Assembly: GCA_029851415.1 (NCBI GenBank)
Contig: CM056743.1
Location: forward strand, 79,130,186-79,194,185
Source of the DNA: Eretmocerus hayati
Lineage: Eukaryota > Arthropoda > Insecta > Hymenoptera > Aphelinidae
Length of the DNA stretch: 64,000 nucleotides
Direction of reading: 5' to 3'
The notes under the pieces are model-generated. The model saw nothing but the letters and a program-made list of their open reading frames with translations. It was not told the DNA's origin and did no database searches. A program made the position numbers and the translations under genes. This document shows, in pieces, positions 43,034 through 54,772 of this stretch (position 1 is its first letter; every line of letters begins with the position of its first letter).

Positions 43034-43236
43034 TAGATATATATTGAGTTGAAGTGATGATATACAATTACTGTGTGAAATGAGAAAGAGTGATGGGTAC
43101 TCCCGAAATGGGAGTCCGCGAGCGGTCTGATGTGGCGCGCGTGAGTCTCGGCTTATAAGCCCTTGACTCGATGCGCGTTGCATCGTGTTAAAGTGCAAAG
43201 TTCAGGAAAACGTGATCACGCGATGCATTCCTTGCA
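43034..43236 (-). repeat. LTR fragment, second part (split LTR)
   Basis: Continues the LTR broken at 33240 and ends in CATTCCTTGCA, matching 47240-47434. It holds a palindromic TATA-like GGCTTATAAGCC. Confidence 0.8.
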
Positions 43237-43389
43237 ATTTCACTCGCATTTAGTATCGTTTCCTGTTTCAAGTACTTCAATTGACCTTAGTTTTGTGTGC
43301 TTCTGGACGAATATTATCCTTCAACACCTGTAAAATCCTGGAACAGAACTTTGATCTTGTTTTGCATGATATTTCTATAAATTCCTAGA

Positions 43390-43760
43390 GCATCTTCTCA
43401 ATTTCTCGACAGTATTTTCGTGTGATATCCTAACAATATATCCAACCGATATCTCTCGATCTTCTTTCAATATTTCAGTGACTCTTACACAATTTCTCAA
43501 CTATTTTCACGATATTTTCCGATACCTTGTTACGATATTCTCTCAATGTTTTCAACAATCTTCCACCGACAAATTCTTTTTTCTTTCTGCGATATTTTAC
43601 AATATTTTCACGAATACTCATCAATACTACTACGATATTTTACAATATTTTGGACGATACTCATCCAATACTTCTATCTTATTCCTACAATATTTTGACC
43701 CTTACCCATACAATATTTTAGAATATTTTTCTTCGACAATTCAATAATATTTTCCAACGG
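43390..43760 (+). repeat. degenerate AT-rich repeat (TACGATATTTTACAATATTT-like)
   Basis: Many imperfect repetitions of a phrase near ACGATATTTTACAATATTTT. Open frames through it are low-complexity artefacts. Confidence 0.6.
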
Positions 43761-43796
43761 TTTTCCGTAATCTAGCGATATCCTTAGTGATATTAA

Positions 43797-44181
43797 GGCG
43801 ATGCGGTTGCCGTGCAACCCGTAAATTATATCTCATTTACATTTGACTCAAAATTTTCACGAAACGAATTCGAAGACGATTTCTCCTGATACGTATTATC
43901 ATCTGAATTGTGGTGAACGACTCATTATCTGTCACCAATCACACTACTACTTTTGATAAACGAGAATAACTTGCCCAGGGGTACTTTCTAACCTAGAAAT
44001 TGGCACATCTCCGTTCACAAAACTCTCAAAGTCTAGTCCAATTTGGGTTAAACGAAGAGTTATCCAGGCCAAGTTAGATAATAATAATGCCTGGATGAAT
44101 CGCCTCGTCGTTTAGCCCGTATTGGGAAAGATTTTGAGAGTTCTGTGAACAAAGTTCAGCGTGCACGGCGACCACATCGCC
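43797..44181. mobile_element. TTAA-flanked palindromic MITE
   Basis: The ends GGCGATGCGGTTGCCGTGCA and GGCGATGTGGTCGCCGTGCA (reversed) are flanked on both sides by TTAA (43793-43796 and 44182-44185). TTAA duplication is the hallmark of piggyBac-type transposition. The interior is about 385 bp without a gene and contains a second inverted pair (ACTCTCAAAGTCTAG-like). Confidence 0.65.
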
Positions 44182-44474
44182 TTAATACAATAGTTTCATC
44201 ATCAATCCGGCCATTTGGAAATTTTCACAGGGCTTGCGTGGACTCCCTCCAATGATGCTACTCTACGTTCTGGCCATTTGAAAATTTTCACGGGGCTCAC
44301 GTGTGAGGGCCGGGAAAATTTTCAATTATCATGTCTACACATTCCTGATTATTGATTTTTATAAAATTTTCACGTAACTCACGTGTGAGGACCGGGAAAA
44401 TTTCATAATAATTGCGTCCTAAGTTACCGTATCGATCTAATAATACTATACTACAACATGTTTGAACTATGACC

Positions 44475-45698
44475 CTACTCCCTAGCGATTCCGAGGAGAG
44501 GTGGGAGTTCCTCTCCACAATGCGATGGCCAGGGTGGCTCCTCGCGAGGCGGCCTGGCTTTTGAAACTAAATCATGTGCCGATATCTTCAAACAATATTT
44601 GAGGAATCGCCGCGTCTGCGAGTCAAGGCCAGAATTATCGCAGCATTTTATACTCCAAAGATTGGTCTTCCGAGCGTTATCCTCGATTTTTCTACAAAAC
44701 AATAGTTTTTGAATCAACCCTCTATATTTCTCTCGTTTTGTATCCCTGTCGCGCAATATACTTCCACGGATCGTGTTGCCTCTCTGGTCGGATGATTTCT
44801 GCTGACTCAACTATTTCAACTTGTGGCATTTGCAATGCGATTCCGCGCATCGGGGTACTGACCTCGCAATGAGTAGCTATGCCGTCGGACTCTTCCGATT
44901 TAGAAGAAGTGTGAATTACCGTTTCTGAACTATCTATCTCAAAATTCTCCGTGGGGAAATTCAAAACTTCTGGCTCTAAATATTCATTTGTCGAGCATGA
45001 TTCTGCTTCTCTTTTAATGTCGTTATTCTCAGAAATACTGATACATTTTGCTGTATGAAGTGCCGGTTCTGTTCCTTTTCCATCGCTCAACAATTCCAAT
45101 GCGAGCATTGCACGCGATATAACGTCGCTAAATTTCACCGATGAAGTAGAGTGGGATGTCGGGTAATTGAGAGAATTTCTTGACTATCACTTTCGTTGAC
45201 ATGTCTCTCAATATTCTTTGCAATTTGGCGAGCATTTTGTAGTGTACAAGGTGATTTTTTAGGCAGTAACTCTTTGATCCGTGGCTCAAGATTTTCCAAA
45301 AATGTTCCAATCACTTGTTTCTGTATTGAATGGAACTCGGACATGAGATTCCTTTTCTTCAATGCGTATGTTTCTCTTTGCTTTTCCGATTTTTGCGATC
45401 TACCATAGTCGGGTGGATGAAATTTTGGAAATATTCTGCTCTCGATTTTTGACTTGTATTGCTCATTCTGATTTGACCATTGCGTATCTGAATGTCTGTT
45501 AAGGTCTGCCAAAAGTTCTTGTTGAGAAACGATTCGATAACTATTCAAATTTACTACTTGGGTAAAGTCGTACTTCTTGGCTTCAAATATCGCTGTTTTT
45601 ACAATTCTGATAGCTACATTCAGCCTTTTGGGAATTTTCTCTATTTCGTCATCCTCTTCGAGATAACAATTAGCTATCCGCATGAGTTCCGCACACAT
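44475..45698 (-). pseudogene. gag-like remnant of a small LTR retroelement
   Basis: A 187-codon frame (45698-45135) continues after a frameshift into 45138-44722 and then, in another frame, 44810-44475. The first frame holds blocks resembling Ty3/Gypsy capsid C-termini (NARQIAKNIERH following a FLENLEPRIKELLP-like phrase). The later part is acidic and serine-rich without a recognised domain. It lies between a PBS-like site and LTR at 47160-47434 and the split LTR at 43034-43236, all on the minus strand. No pol is present, so the element was non-autonomous or internally deleted. Confidence 0.5.
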
Positions 45699-45719
45699 TT
45701 CTTGCTCTAGTTTCTCTAC

Positions 45720-47158
45720 TCGAGCCTCGATTTCCGATACATCATAACCATAACTTGGGAGTTTATTTCGATATTCGTCTTTATAATATTCGAGTCTAGC
45801 TCAGAACACTTTGATACTTTCATCTCTGAGTTGAAATCCCTACCTCGCTACTTCCGACTCCATCTTTAACATTCCTTTCAAGGGCATTAACGTGTTGAGC
45901 ACTTTACTGTGAAATTTTTTGGCAGCTCGGTGGCTTTGGGAAGATGTCTGCTATCTTTCTCCGCTTTATTATAGATTAGATCCAATAGCTCGTGCCGATC
46001 GTTTTCGTTTTTACAATATGACTTCATTAGAGCTATTAATTGCGCGGTATATTGGTCTGATATCTCGGCAGGTCAATGAATCCATGCAAAAATATTTTGG
46101 AGTTCCTGAAGAACTCTTCTCATTTCCTCAATATTCGACATTTCGGCCATTTTAACGATATTTATCGTTCCGTTCAAATAATTCTCGCACAAACGATTAC
46201 GATCCCAATTTTCTCTCTATGAATGAGTCCTCCAACGACTTTTCCGTGTTAATTCGTCTCCAGCTGAAATATGAGCGGAGTGGTTTCACTGTGGCTGACC
46301 GTGGTCCGAAGTGACCTTCGTTAATATTCAGAGACAGCTTACCAATCGGTATGCGTACTTATTCATCTATCTATACACATTTCCTGGTACATGTCACCGA
46401 TTTCTCCTTCAGGATCCTCTTTGTCCTCTTCTTTCCTGGGCGAATTTCTAAGTCTAAGCCCCTCGACTCGATCGTACCGTGCACCTACACGATTACCGAT
46501 CGCGGTGTAAAATATGCAACTTTAATTTATCGGGTGACTAATGTCCAGACTACTTGGAATGAACTCGTTATTGCTCGAATACCACGGGGATGAGTGTCTC
46601 TTTCTGTCTTACCTTACCATTCACAATTTCAGCTCGAGATATTGTTAATACTCTCTCATATCACGTATTGAATCATAATTCGTGACCTTGATCGTGGTCT
46701 TCATTTGACATTCTCGTATAAATCGGAGTTTCGTGATTCGTGAACTTCAATATCGATTTTGGGATTGACATTTGAGAAATTACTTGAATCTTTAGATGGA
46801 TTCTCCTACTTGACTATTGACTGCGTGACTCGATGCGTTGTCTGTTGTTGGTCCCGCAGCTGCCGGTAACGGTGAAGATGGCCTGTTTAGCCATGTCGTC
46901 CGACCGGGGCCTCGATGGAAGAATTTTTCTTGTGTGCTGCGACGTTGGGCTCCGATGTTGTTGAGCTTGCTGTTCTGGTTGGCACACTCTTCTCACACGT
47001 CTGCACCGGTGATTATTTACACAGTTCCAATATCGTTTACTTCACTCGACGAGTCTTCTTCGCGGATGATCTCGCGAGAAAAATTCCTCTACGAAGTTGG
47101 ACGCACCTAGCACCACTGTGACTAGGTGTGTCCGTAACGCGAGAAAAAATTCACCCAG
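45720..47158 (-). other. 5' interior of the small LTR retroelement, no gene
   Basis: Between the PBS-like site and the gag-like frames. Only short broken frames are seen. A second TAGCACCA-containing phrase occurs at about 47106-47115. Confidence 0.35.
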
Positions 47159-47159
47159 T

Positions 47160-47178
47160 CACCCCACACCTAGCACCA
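47160..47178 (-). other. primer-binding-site-like sequence
   Basis: On the minus strand TGGTGCTAGGTGTGGGGTG directly follows the LTR end. TGG at the LTR edge is the usual start of a tRNA primer complement. The same core occurs at 61185-61201 beside another LTR remnant. Confidence 0.5.
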
Positions 47179-47180
47179 CA

Positions 47181-47434
47181 GTGACGTGGGGTGATCGCAA
47201 CTGAGGATGAGACTCGAAGTTGGGAAAACATATAGATATATATTGAGTTGAAGTGATGATATACAATTACTGTGTGAAAAGAGAAAGAGTCATGGGTACT
47301 CCCGAAATGGGAGTCCCCAAGCGGTCTGATGCGGCGCGCGCGGTCGTGGCTTATAAGCCCTCGACTCGATGCGCGTTGCATCGTGTCAAAGTGCAAAGTT
47401 CAGCAAAACGTGATCGCGCGATGCATTCCTTGCG
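47181..47434 (-). repeat. LTR, intact copy (about 254 bp)
   Basis: Matches the split LTR at 33188-33240/43034-43236 at roughly 90 percent. It contains the palindromic TATA-like GGCTTATAAGCC and AAAGTGCAAAGTTCAG. It serves as the 5' LTR of the gag-only element on the minus strand. Confidence 0.75.
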
Positions 47435-49065
47435 GTATACATCGGGCGATCGGTCTTGCAGAACCGACGACAGAGTGATTGACCAACAGGACAATCACCT
47501 ATGGCGTCACAAAGGCATATAATTATTATCTGAATGAATTCACGCATTGTTCTAGCCTTTTCGCAAAATTCTGAAATGAGCTTTTTCAAACTATTTTACT
47601 CCACATTTGGCCGTTTTCTCGACCTTGGGCTAAGTGTGGGGTTTTGTTCGACTTGGTTTGTATTCGTATGGGTACCTGTGCGTGTGATGAGGTGACTGAA
47701 TATGTTCTATGCCGTTTATTCGAGATTTGTGACGCGGGTGAAGTGTTAGGCGGTAAAAAGTCGCGTTGGTGTGTGAAGTTCCGGTGCATTGCGGTACTTT
47801 GTATGAGTCTGGATCAAAACGTCCGATTGAGTTGAAATTTTGAGGTGGTCTTTTATTAATTGGTAGTAACTAATGCACTGAGATTTCCGGGAAATTTCAG
47901 AAAATTTTGGAAAATTTTCTGCGGGGATACAGTTTGGTTTTGGTCGTCAAAAGTCCTTGAAGATACGCGGTGCATTCTGTTTCATGGTCCTCAATTTTCT
48001 CTTCTTATTTCGGAAACGAGCGACTTGAAATCATTCAAGCTGTTCGCTGAGAAGCGAGAGCTCATTTCTCTTCGTGATATGAGAGTATGGTCTCATAGTT
48101 GAAGTTATGCGACACTGCCGCCAGTTCGCTGACTTCTTTTCTTAGCAAGGGCCGACAAGGGCAGTGGCTCATGTTCGTGCTCTTTGAATTCAAGAGCGTG
48201 AGAGCTGCTCATTCTCAGCTCTCGATGTGAAAAATCGGTCTCGGCAGTGCCGATCCGGCTGCTTTCTCGAGCAGATTCGCGTAACCTCAGTCTTAGGTGA
48301 TTTCCAAATTTAGCTATTTTTTTGTGATAATGAGGCTAGTCGAATTCACCGTGAGTGTTGTTTGAGTCTTGTGTTCTCATGTGAGCTGTACTAAAAGTGA
48401 TTGTTTCATTGTGTGAGTTGATGCTGTCTCCGTGTGCTCAAGATCGTGCTGCTGATTTTGGGTGCGCGATCCAGGACCGCGATCCAGGTCGCGTTTCATA
48501 AGACTGCGGCTGGGTCGTGGTCTCGGCGTTCAACTGCTGTGCTACGTTGTACCTGAACTTTGGACCCGAAGCTGGCCTTTCATCTGGGTGTTTTTGGCGA
48601 TTCCTGCTCTGGCAGTGTGCCTCTGATAGGTGTGTCATTTTTTGTGGGTGTTTTATAGTGTGTGGCGTGTGGTTGGGCTTTTCCTCGTGTCAGTGAATGC
48701 AGTTTTCTCGGGGTAAAGTATTTTCACCATGAACCCTTCTCATTTCTGAACTTGGGAGTCAATCTACGTCATCCCTCTCCCACAGCCCGCAATCAAATCC
48801 AGAGGCTCGCTGATAGCATATTCGTATTCAGCGACCTCGAAATACCCATAAAAATGAATAATCTTGTCATCTCTCAAGTTCTCCAACTCGCTTCCTGCGG
48901 CTGCCCATGACAAGCGTTGATTCAGTCACCATATTTCTCGCCGCTATGAATGCGATGTTATCGTAGATACTCGGTGAGGCTGTTTTTCTTTGCTTACGTT
49001 TCCCAGCTCTTTTCTTGCAAGATTTTCAGATCAATCATCTCGATATTTAGATGAAGATGCGCGTT
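47435..49065. other. 3' side of the Gypsy element, no gene recognised
   Basis: Downstream of the integrase region on the minus strand. Only short frames without motifs. No env-like gene with signal peptide and membrane segment was recognised, and no clear 3' LTR of this Gypsy element was found. Confidence 0.35.
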
Positions 49066-49371
49066 CTACCAAGCACGTGGTGTTGTTGTTCTTGTGGAGA
49101 ACCTCATAACTTTCCATTTTTCGATATTTGATTGATGAATTGCGAAAAATGGTCCAATCTGGCTTCGGGTCCATTGAACTTCTTGATCAGAATCTTGCAC
49201 TCCACAACATGTTTCTCCCTCAAAAATTTTAACCGCAACCCAATATCCTATCTCCGGGTGCGGGGTTCTTTTGGGAGGCCTTGAGTATTGAGGTCTCATT
49301 TTATTTGAGACTGGTAATTTTAGTTCATAAACAAGTTCGCCTTCACGGAAATGGTGGGAATCGACCTCCAT
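49066..49371 (-). pseudogene. Gypsy pol, post-integrase C-terminal region
   Basis: An open stretch of 101 codons on the pol strand, after a gap of about 250 bp with stops. It contains FREGELVYELKLPVSNK, which resembles the GDLVWV...KL element of a Gypsy integrase C-terminal domain. The rest is not assignable. Confidence 0.35.
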
Positions 49372-49623
49372 ATTATAATAGTAGTTCGCGCAATACTTTG
49401 CGTGTAGAATAATTGGCGTGCAGAGCAGCGAGGGATTGTATTTGTCGGAGTTCCGTCATCCTGGCAGCGATGTAATCATATCGTACGTTTCCATGTTGTC
49501 GCTGGGACTATGTAGGTTGGGTGTTCGAACTTTTTGTCCGAGCAGCAGGGTGAAGGGTAGATATCCAGTGCTTGTGTCCTCCATCACTTTCAGGCTGAAT
49601 TGGGCTAGAGGTAGAAGCAAGTC

Positions 49624-50400
49624 CTAGTCCGCTCGGTCCTTGGCGGAAGCTTTGAGGAGTTCTGTGAGTGTGGCGTGTATTCTTCCCATCATCCCATTAC
49701 TCATGAGAGAGTAAGTAGTAAGGGAGAGTAAGCTTGTATGGAATTTTTCGATCCCGAAGATGTCTGCAAGTTCTTTCGGAACATCATTGATAAAATGCCG
49801 GACCTGGTCACTCAGTAATTCTTTTGGTGGACCAAAGCAACACATGGCCTCTTCGAGAAGGCCTCTCGCCACTTCATGAGCCGTCTTTCGGCGTGTTGGT
49901 ATAAGAATAATGAATCGTGTTAGTTGGTCTTGAACTGATAATACGTACTCATGACCATGTCGCGATTGATGAGGTGGTTGATAGAAATCAATCGCGATCT
50001 TATCGAACGGTCTCGCCGGTGTATCAGTGAGTCTCAGTGGCATACGATTTTTTTGTCGAACTAATTTATCGAATCCGCAATCGTCACACTGTTCTACGAC
50101 GGATTTTACATCTTGACGCATTGTTTCCCAGAAATATGAGTGACTCAATTCAGCCAAAATTTTGTTTATGCCACGGTGACCACCATGCGCTGACGCGTGA
50201 AATTCCTCTATCAATTCCAATTTGTCACTCGCCGGAGGGACTTTGAGATTATGTCCAATAATCACTGCTCTGATAGGTATACCTCCGAAAGTTTCTTCGA
50301 ATATTTCGATGACTTTGGCCCACAAAATAGGTGATACTTTTTGAGTATTTTGAATGATGCCAATGCTCTTTAATTGTCTCTTTTGGCCTAAATTCTTCAA
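49624..50400 (-). pseudogene. Ty3/Gypsy integrase
   Basis: A 258-codon frame. The N-terminal zinc domain shows the HHCC pattern (FHASAHGGH then CDDC). The core has the first catalytic Asp in KIAIDFYQP and the second in LLSDQVRHF. In the third motif the usual NGxxERxH is NGMMGRIH, so the catalytic Glu is replaced by Gly. The enzyme would insert element cDNA into host DNA; this copy is expected to be inactive. Confidence 0.85.
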
Positions 50401-50439
50401 ATTTCTGAGTGCTGTCTTGATATCAGCTTGTAGTGGTTT

Positions 50440-50886
50440 TCACTCGAAGTAGTTTTCGATAAAGGCCGCGTATGTGTACATTCCCCACGATTGGAATTCA
50501 TCCACATCACTAATAGAAGAATTATCACCGCCCATAGTTTTGGCGTGTATGTAGTCTCTTTCTATCAGTGATAAAATGGCATCCGTGATTATATAGCCAT
50601 CATTTGACGCGAAAAACGCTAAGTTTTCCCTATAGCGACGAGGATGTTCGTCGACCGCGTGAAGTTTTGGCAGAGGCAGCGCTTCTTCGTTGTCGCCGAG
50701 AGACCAGGGTGGCTTTCCACGAGGTGGGCGAGCCTGTGCCACCTGATATTTGTCGAGCGCTGATGAATGCCCTTCTGCGTGCGATTTTTTGTCATGAGTG
50801 TTCCTGAGGTTGCGAATTCTCCGAAGTGCTATTTCCTGAACCCGGGATCTCCATAGTTCCAGGCGATCGCGCGGGTCCGTTTTCAT
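50440..50886 (-). pseudogene. Gypsy pol spacer, unassigned frame
   Basis: A 148-codon frame between the OTU-like domain and integrase, rich in charged residues at its start (DRLELWRSRVQEIALRRI). No domain was recognised. It probably belongs to the same polyprotein. Confidence 0.35.
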
Positions 50887-50920
50887 CGATTTCGCAATTG
50901 TTCATTCGTAACTCGTTGGA

Positions 50921-51565
50921 TTATGTGCTTGCCTCACTTCGAGTGGGCAACAGCGGAGTAAAATGCCAATTAGGCATGTCCAAATGCAAACGGATTATTT
51001 CTCCATCACCAATGACATGGATTTGCGCATTCGGCATTCCACCTGCCTCTTTCAAATAGGGGACGCAAACATTTTTATGGTATGGACGCGAAAACAAAAA
51101 TATGCAGTCATCATTTCCGTACTCGGTAACACTTGTCAAAATTTCCACCGTTGCTTCAGCATCTGTGCATAATTGCGAAAAATGGCTGCTTGCTTTCAAA
51201 AGTTCAGCGCGCAGTGCCAGCGCGTCAATTTCTAAATTGCAACATCTTATCAATGACCAGAATAGACAATTTCCAATTGGTTCGTTTGGAATGTCAGTAT
51301 GTTGTTCTAAGGTGATGTGGCTCTCCGAGCAAAACTCTGATGGTAGAAATTTTTCGAATTTTTCATCTAAGGCTGGTTCAGCGATTGGTAACAAATTTTG
51401 AGAGTTTTCAGAAAGTTGTAGTTCCATTCCAACTTCGATTTCCGAAACGTTCACGCTAGTCTCATTAGGAAGTGTCTCTATGCCATACGAATTTCTGTGT
51501 GATATTGTATGGGTAGCCCGATCGTGCTGTCTGATGTTGCCGTCGCTCTCGTTTCTGACGGCCAC
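50921..51565 (-). pseudogene. OTU-like cysteine-protease domain within Gypsy pol
   Basis: A 214-codon frame on the pol strand between RNase H and integrase. Residues about 90-210 follow an OTU pattern: IGNCLFWSLIRCC with the candidate nucleophile C100 (the usual DGNC is IGNC here), then ALALRAELL, and near the end a strand followed by WHFTPL with candidate H201. OTU enzymes remove ubiquitin or cleave peptide bonds. The Asp-to-Ile change before the Cys and the general decay of the element make activity doubtful. The reading rests on motif order alone. Confidence 0.5.
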
Positions 51566-52411
51566 TTGCTAGATGTGTAATTTCGCTCGTACTCGCTCTC
51601 TTTCACGTTAGAATTAGGATTATCGCTCTGCGGAGAGTGATATAGTTTCGAAGCATTATGGTGCGATTCTCGCTGTTGCATGATTTCGCTTTCTTCTACA
51701 ACTTTTATTCCCGTCGCGCGATTATCCGTCGGCTCGCCGTTCTGTTCATATTCTGTCGCTGCGTTCATGAATAGAGGACCACCGTTGCCCTTCGCGACTA
51801 AGTCTCCGCGCGTATCACGCACCTGAAATCCACAAGAATAGCCATCGATCGTGTTCGTTGAAGTTGCTGTCGGGTTTATATGTATTTTTGGTTCCAGTTT
51901 CTTTGCATTTGAGGATTTTTCATACACACTTTTCGAGCTGGGATTCTGAATGATCCCGATTCTTTTTATTTTTGGTAGTTTTTCTCTCGAATCGAATTCT
52001 TGCTCCTGTAACTTTGGTCGTGTTGTATGAGTGTGATCTTCATTGTCAAGAAGTTGATTGTGTACTATTCCTGGCTCTGAAAAGTTTGGGATTTCGACGG
52101 TCTCTAATGGTGAATCCTACAGCACTTCTGAACATCGTTCGATTTTTGGTTCATTTCGTGAGTGGATAATCGGGCTTTCAATCGGGTATCATCACTCATG
52201 AATACATCGTTACTCTCCGGTGCTCGATCTGAGTTGGGATGGAGCGGCTGCGGCGGTGGTGCTGCGTCAGTGATTTCCCGGTGTCGCAGATCAATCTCTA
52301 TATCTAGTGGTTTGACCCGTTCGCTTAAGCGTCGCGACGAGCGCGTTCTTCGATGAATTTTCCCTGGGCGTTTCTGGCTCACACTTCGTTGAGTCGGTTT
52401 ATTTCGGATTC
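51566..52411 (-). other. Gypsy pol region between RNase H and OTU-like domain
   Basis: Two broken frames (51927-51478 and 52382-52104) without recognised domains. Composition is polar and low-complexity. Confidence 0.35.
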
Positions 52412-53071
52412 TTATTCCGTTGGAGTTTCGATATATTTTTTTGTCAGTGGTGCATCTAGCCCAGTCGAGTCGGTTTCAGATATTTTCGATTTTTCGGTTC
52501 CGACTGCGCGCATTGCTCGCGTTTTGTATGAGCGGCCTGCGGGACAATCACCGTAACATGATGGATTCTTACATCCTTGCTTTTCGCCTAGGATGAGTAA
52601 CTCATTCCTTGGGAGTTCCGGGTCGGTTTCTCCCTCCTCAAGTACCAGATTGCGAGAAAGGGCGTCTGCTGCTTTTTTCAATTCGGACTTTTTCCATACT
52701 ATGCTGAAATCGTATCCACGTAACTGTGCTCTTTGACGGTTGAAGCGGAGATCTATTTTCTGAGTTTCATGGTAGAAGCGAAGACTTTCGCAATCGGTCA
52801 CGATACTGAATTTTCGGCCGTATAGGTGGGGTCTGTAGGTTTGGCAAGCATGGACCATCTCTCCCGCTTCTTCATCATACGAGCTCTAGGATAGATCGCT
52901 TCCTTTGAGTGTTTTCGACGCATACGCTACCGGTCTATTTTCATGAATATCGCCGAGAGCCAGGACCGATCCCACTGAATAGTCCGATGCGTCGGTAAAT
53001 ACAATCCATTTTGCATTTGGTGACATGTCTGGTGATGCTAAGACGCTATCGCTGCACAATGCGTCACGCAA
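52412..53071 (-). pseudogene. Ty3/Gypsy RNase H
   Basis: One frame with a single in-frame stop (52888-52886). It starts with FTDASDYSVGSVLA (first catalytic Asp), then RPVAYASKTL, SSYDEEAGEMV just after the stop, FSIVTDCESLRF (catalytic Asp) and KKAADALSRN. This is the standard Gypsy RNase H tail of reverse transcriptase, which degrades the RNA of RNA-DNA hybrids. Confidence 0.85.
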
Positions 53072-53988
53072 ATTTTCAAACGCGCGTTGCTAATCTGCGC
53101 TCCACATGAAGGGTTCATCCTCTTTAGGAACTTCGGAAGCGGTCGCGCGATTTTTGCGTAACTTCTTATGAAGTGTCTATAGAATCCCGTGAGGCCAAGG
53201 AATCATCTGACTTTTCGGATATTTGTTGGAGCCGGGTATTTTTGAACTGCCTCTATTTTCTTTGGGTCTGGTCTGATGCTCCCGTTGAAAACTATGTGGC
53301 CTAAGACTTTCACCTGGCGTTTCAGGAATTGACATTTCTTCGGGGCTATTGTGAAATTTGCTTCTGAGACGCAACTCATAAATTTTACGAATTTTCCTCC
53401 ATGTTCGTTGAAGTCATTGGCCCAAAGGAACAGATCGTCACAATAGGTAGCTAATTCGTCGGACCAATTGGTGAGAATGCGCGGAAAATTGCTTCATTGG
53501 AAGTGTCTGGGGAGCCTTGCATCCCTTGCGCCATTCGATCGTGCTCCATTTGGCCGAGAGGAGTTGATACCGCCGTTAGGCGTGCAGATTCCACACTCAT
53601 TTTCATTTGAAAGAACTCTTGGAGCAAATCTATGACGGTTATATACCGCGCAGAAGATAACTGGTCAATTATGTCCTCAGTGAACGATAAGGGTTGACAT
53701 GTTCCGACCGAGACCTCGTTAAGAGGACGGAAATCAGCCACGATACGGAATCTTTTTGTGCCGTCTTTTTCCGGTTCTTTGGGTACGAGAAAACAATTCG
53801 ATCACCAGGGCAATTTTGATGGACGGAGTACTCCTAATTCCCGTAATTTTATCACTTCTTTTATTATCAGTTCCATCAATGCCGGAGGCAGCAAATCTTT
53901 TAGCTTCCAACGGTTTGGTCTCCGGTTTGAGCCTAATTTCATGTTCAATGATAGTTGTGGCCTGCAAAGGTTCTCCGTCCAGACCCAA
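53072..53988 (-). pseudogene. Ty3/Gypsy reverse transcriptase
   Basis: The minus strand carries Gypsy RT motifs spread over several frames: EIRLKPETKPLEAKRF, VADFRPLNEVS, YITVIDLLQEFFQM, a catalytic box near 53435 (in a shifted frame), then LGHIVFNG, RPDPKKIEAVQ and FLGLTGFYRHF near 53300-53150. At least three frameshifts and several stops are present. It would copy element RNA into DNA; this copy is dead. Confidence 0.8.
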
Positions 53989-54406
53989 TCGCCATGGGTA
54001 ATGCTCACTATCTACGTATGTGTTCGATTTCCTCTTCCGTACACCCCTCCACGTCTACGAGTTTCATTATTTTCTCAATGCGTTCTGCCGCCGCTTTATC
54101 GCGTTTGCTCACATTCTTGCAACTCGCGCTGTCTAAACTCGTCTCCTATTACGAGAATAGTCTGCGTATATTATGAATGGCATCCCCCGCATTGATGTAC
54201 TCATCTCTCTTATCATTCCTCCATGGAATCAATTTTTCGTACTCCTCTAACTTTACTTGCGGAGTGTTGATGTAAATCGTTTTGACCGTTGTATTTACTA
54301 CTCCTGCTATGCGGTATCCATTATGATTCTTGGCAACGAAATTTCCGAATTGAATGCTTTCTTTGATATGTGTGAAAGGGACCCAGCCTTCTCGTGTGTT
54401 ATTCAA

Positions 54407-54772
54407 AATCTAGAATTCAATCATTCTCCTCACTCCTGGCGGCGCTTTGATATTTTCATTGGAAATGAATGGAATTGATAAATTGTCGAATTCTAGGCAG
54501 CGGGCTTTGGGGTTCAATTCACCTCCATATTCAGACAAAAAATCCCAACCGATCAATCCATCACATTCTAGTGTTATGGAGTCGGGGACTACATGAAACT
54601 GCCACAGCATGCCGTTCATTTTCATCGGAATCATTCCAATCGATTTGAATTCACCAATTGCTACGCCATTTATCTTTGACTCTGCTTGCCTTACTAATGC
54701 ATACACCTGCTCCGAATTCCATATATACCCGTGATTTTCCATCATTTGACTCCTGATTTTCAAAATCAACAA
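54407..54772 (-). pseudogene. Gypsy pol N-terminal (protease-like) region
   Basis: A 120-codon frame with LECDGLIGWDFLSEYG, similar to the xxxxxILGxDFL ending of retroviral-type aspartic proteases just before RT. The active-site D[ST]G was not found, so it is either lost or upstream of the palindromic insertion. Confidence 0.5.
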
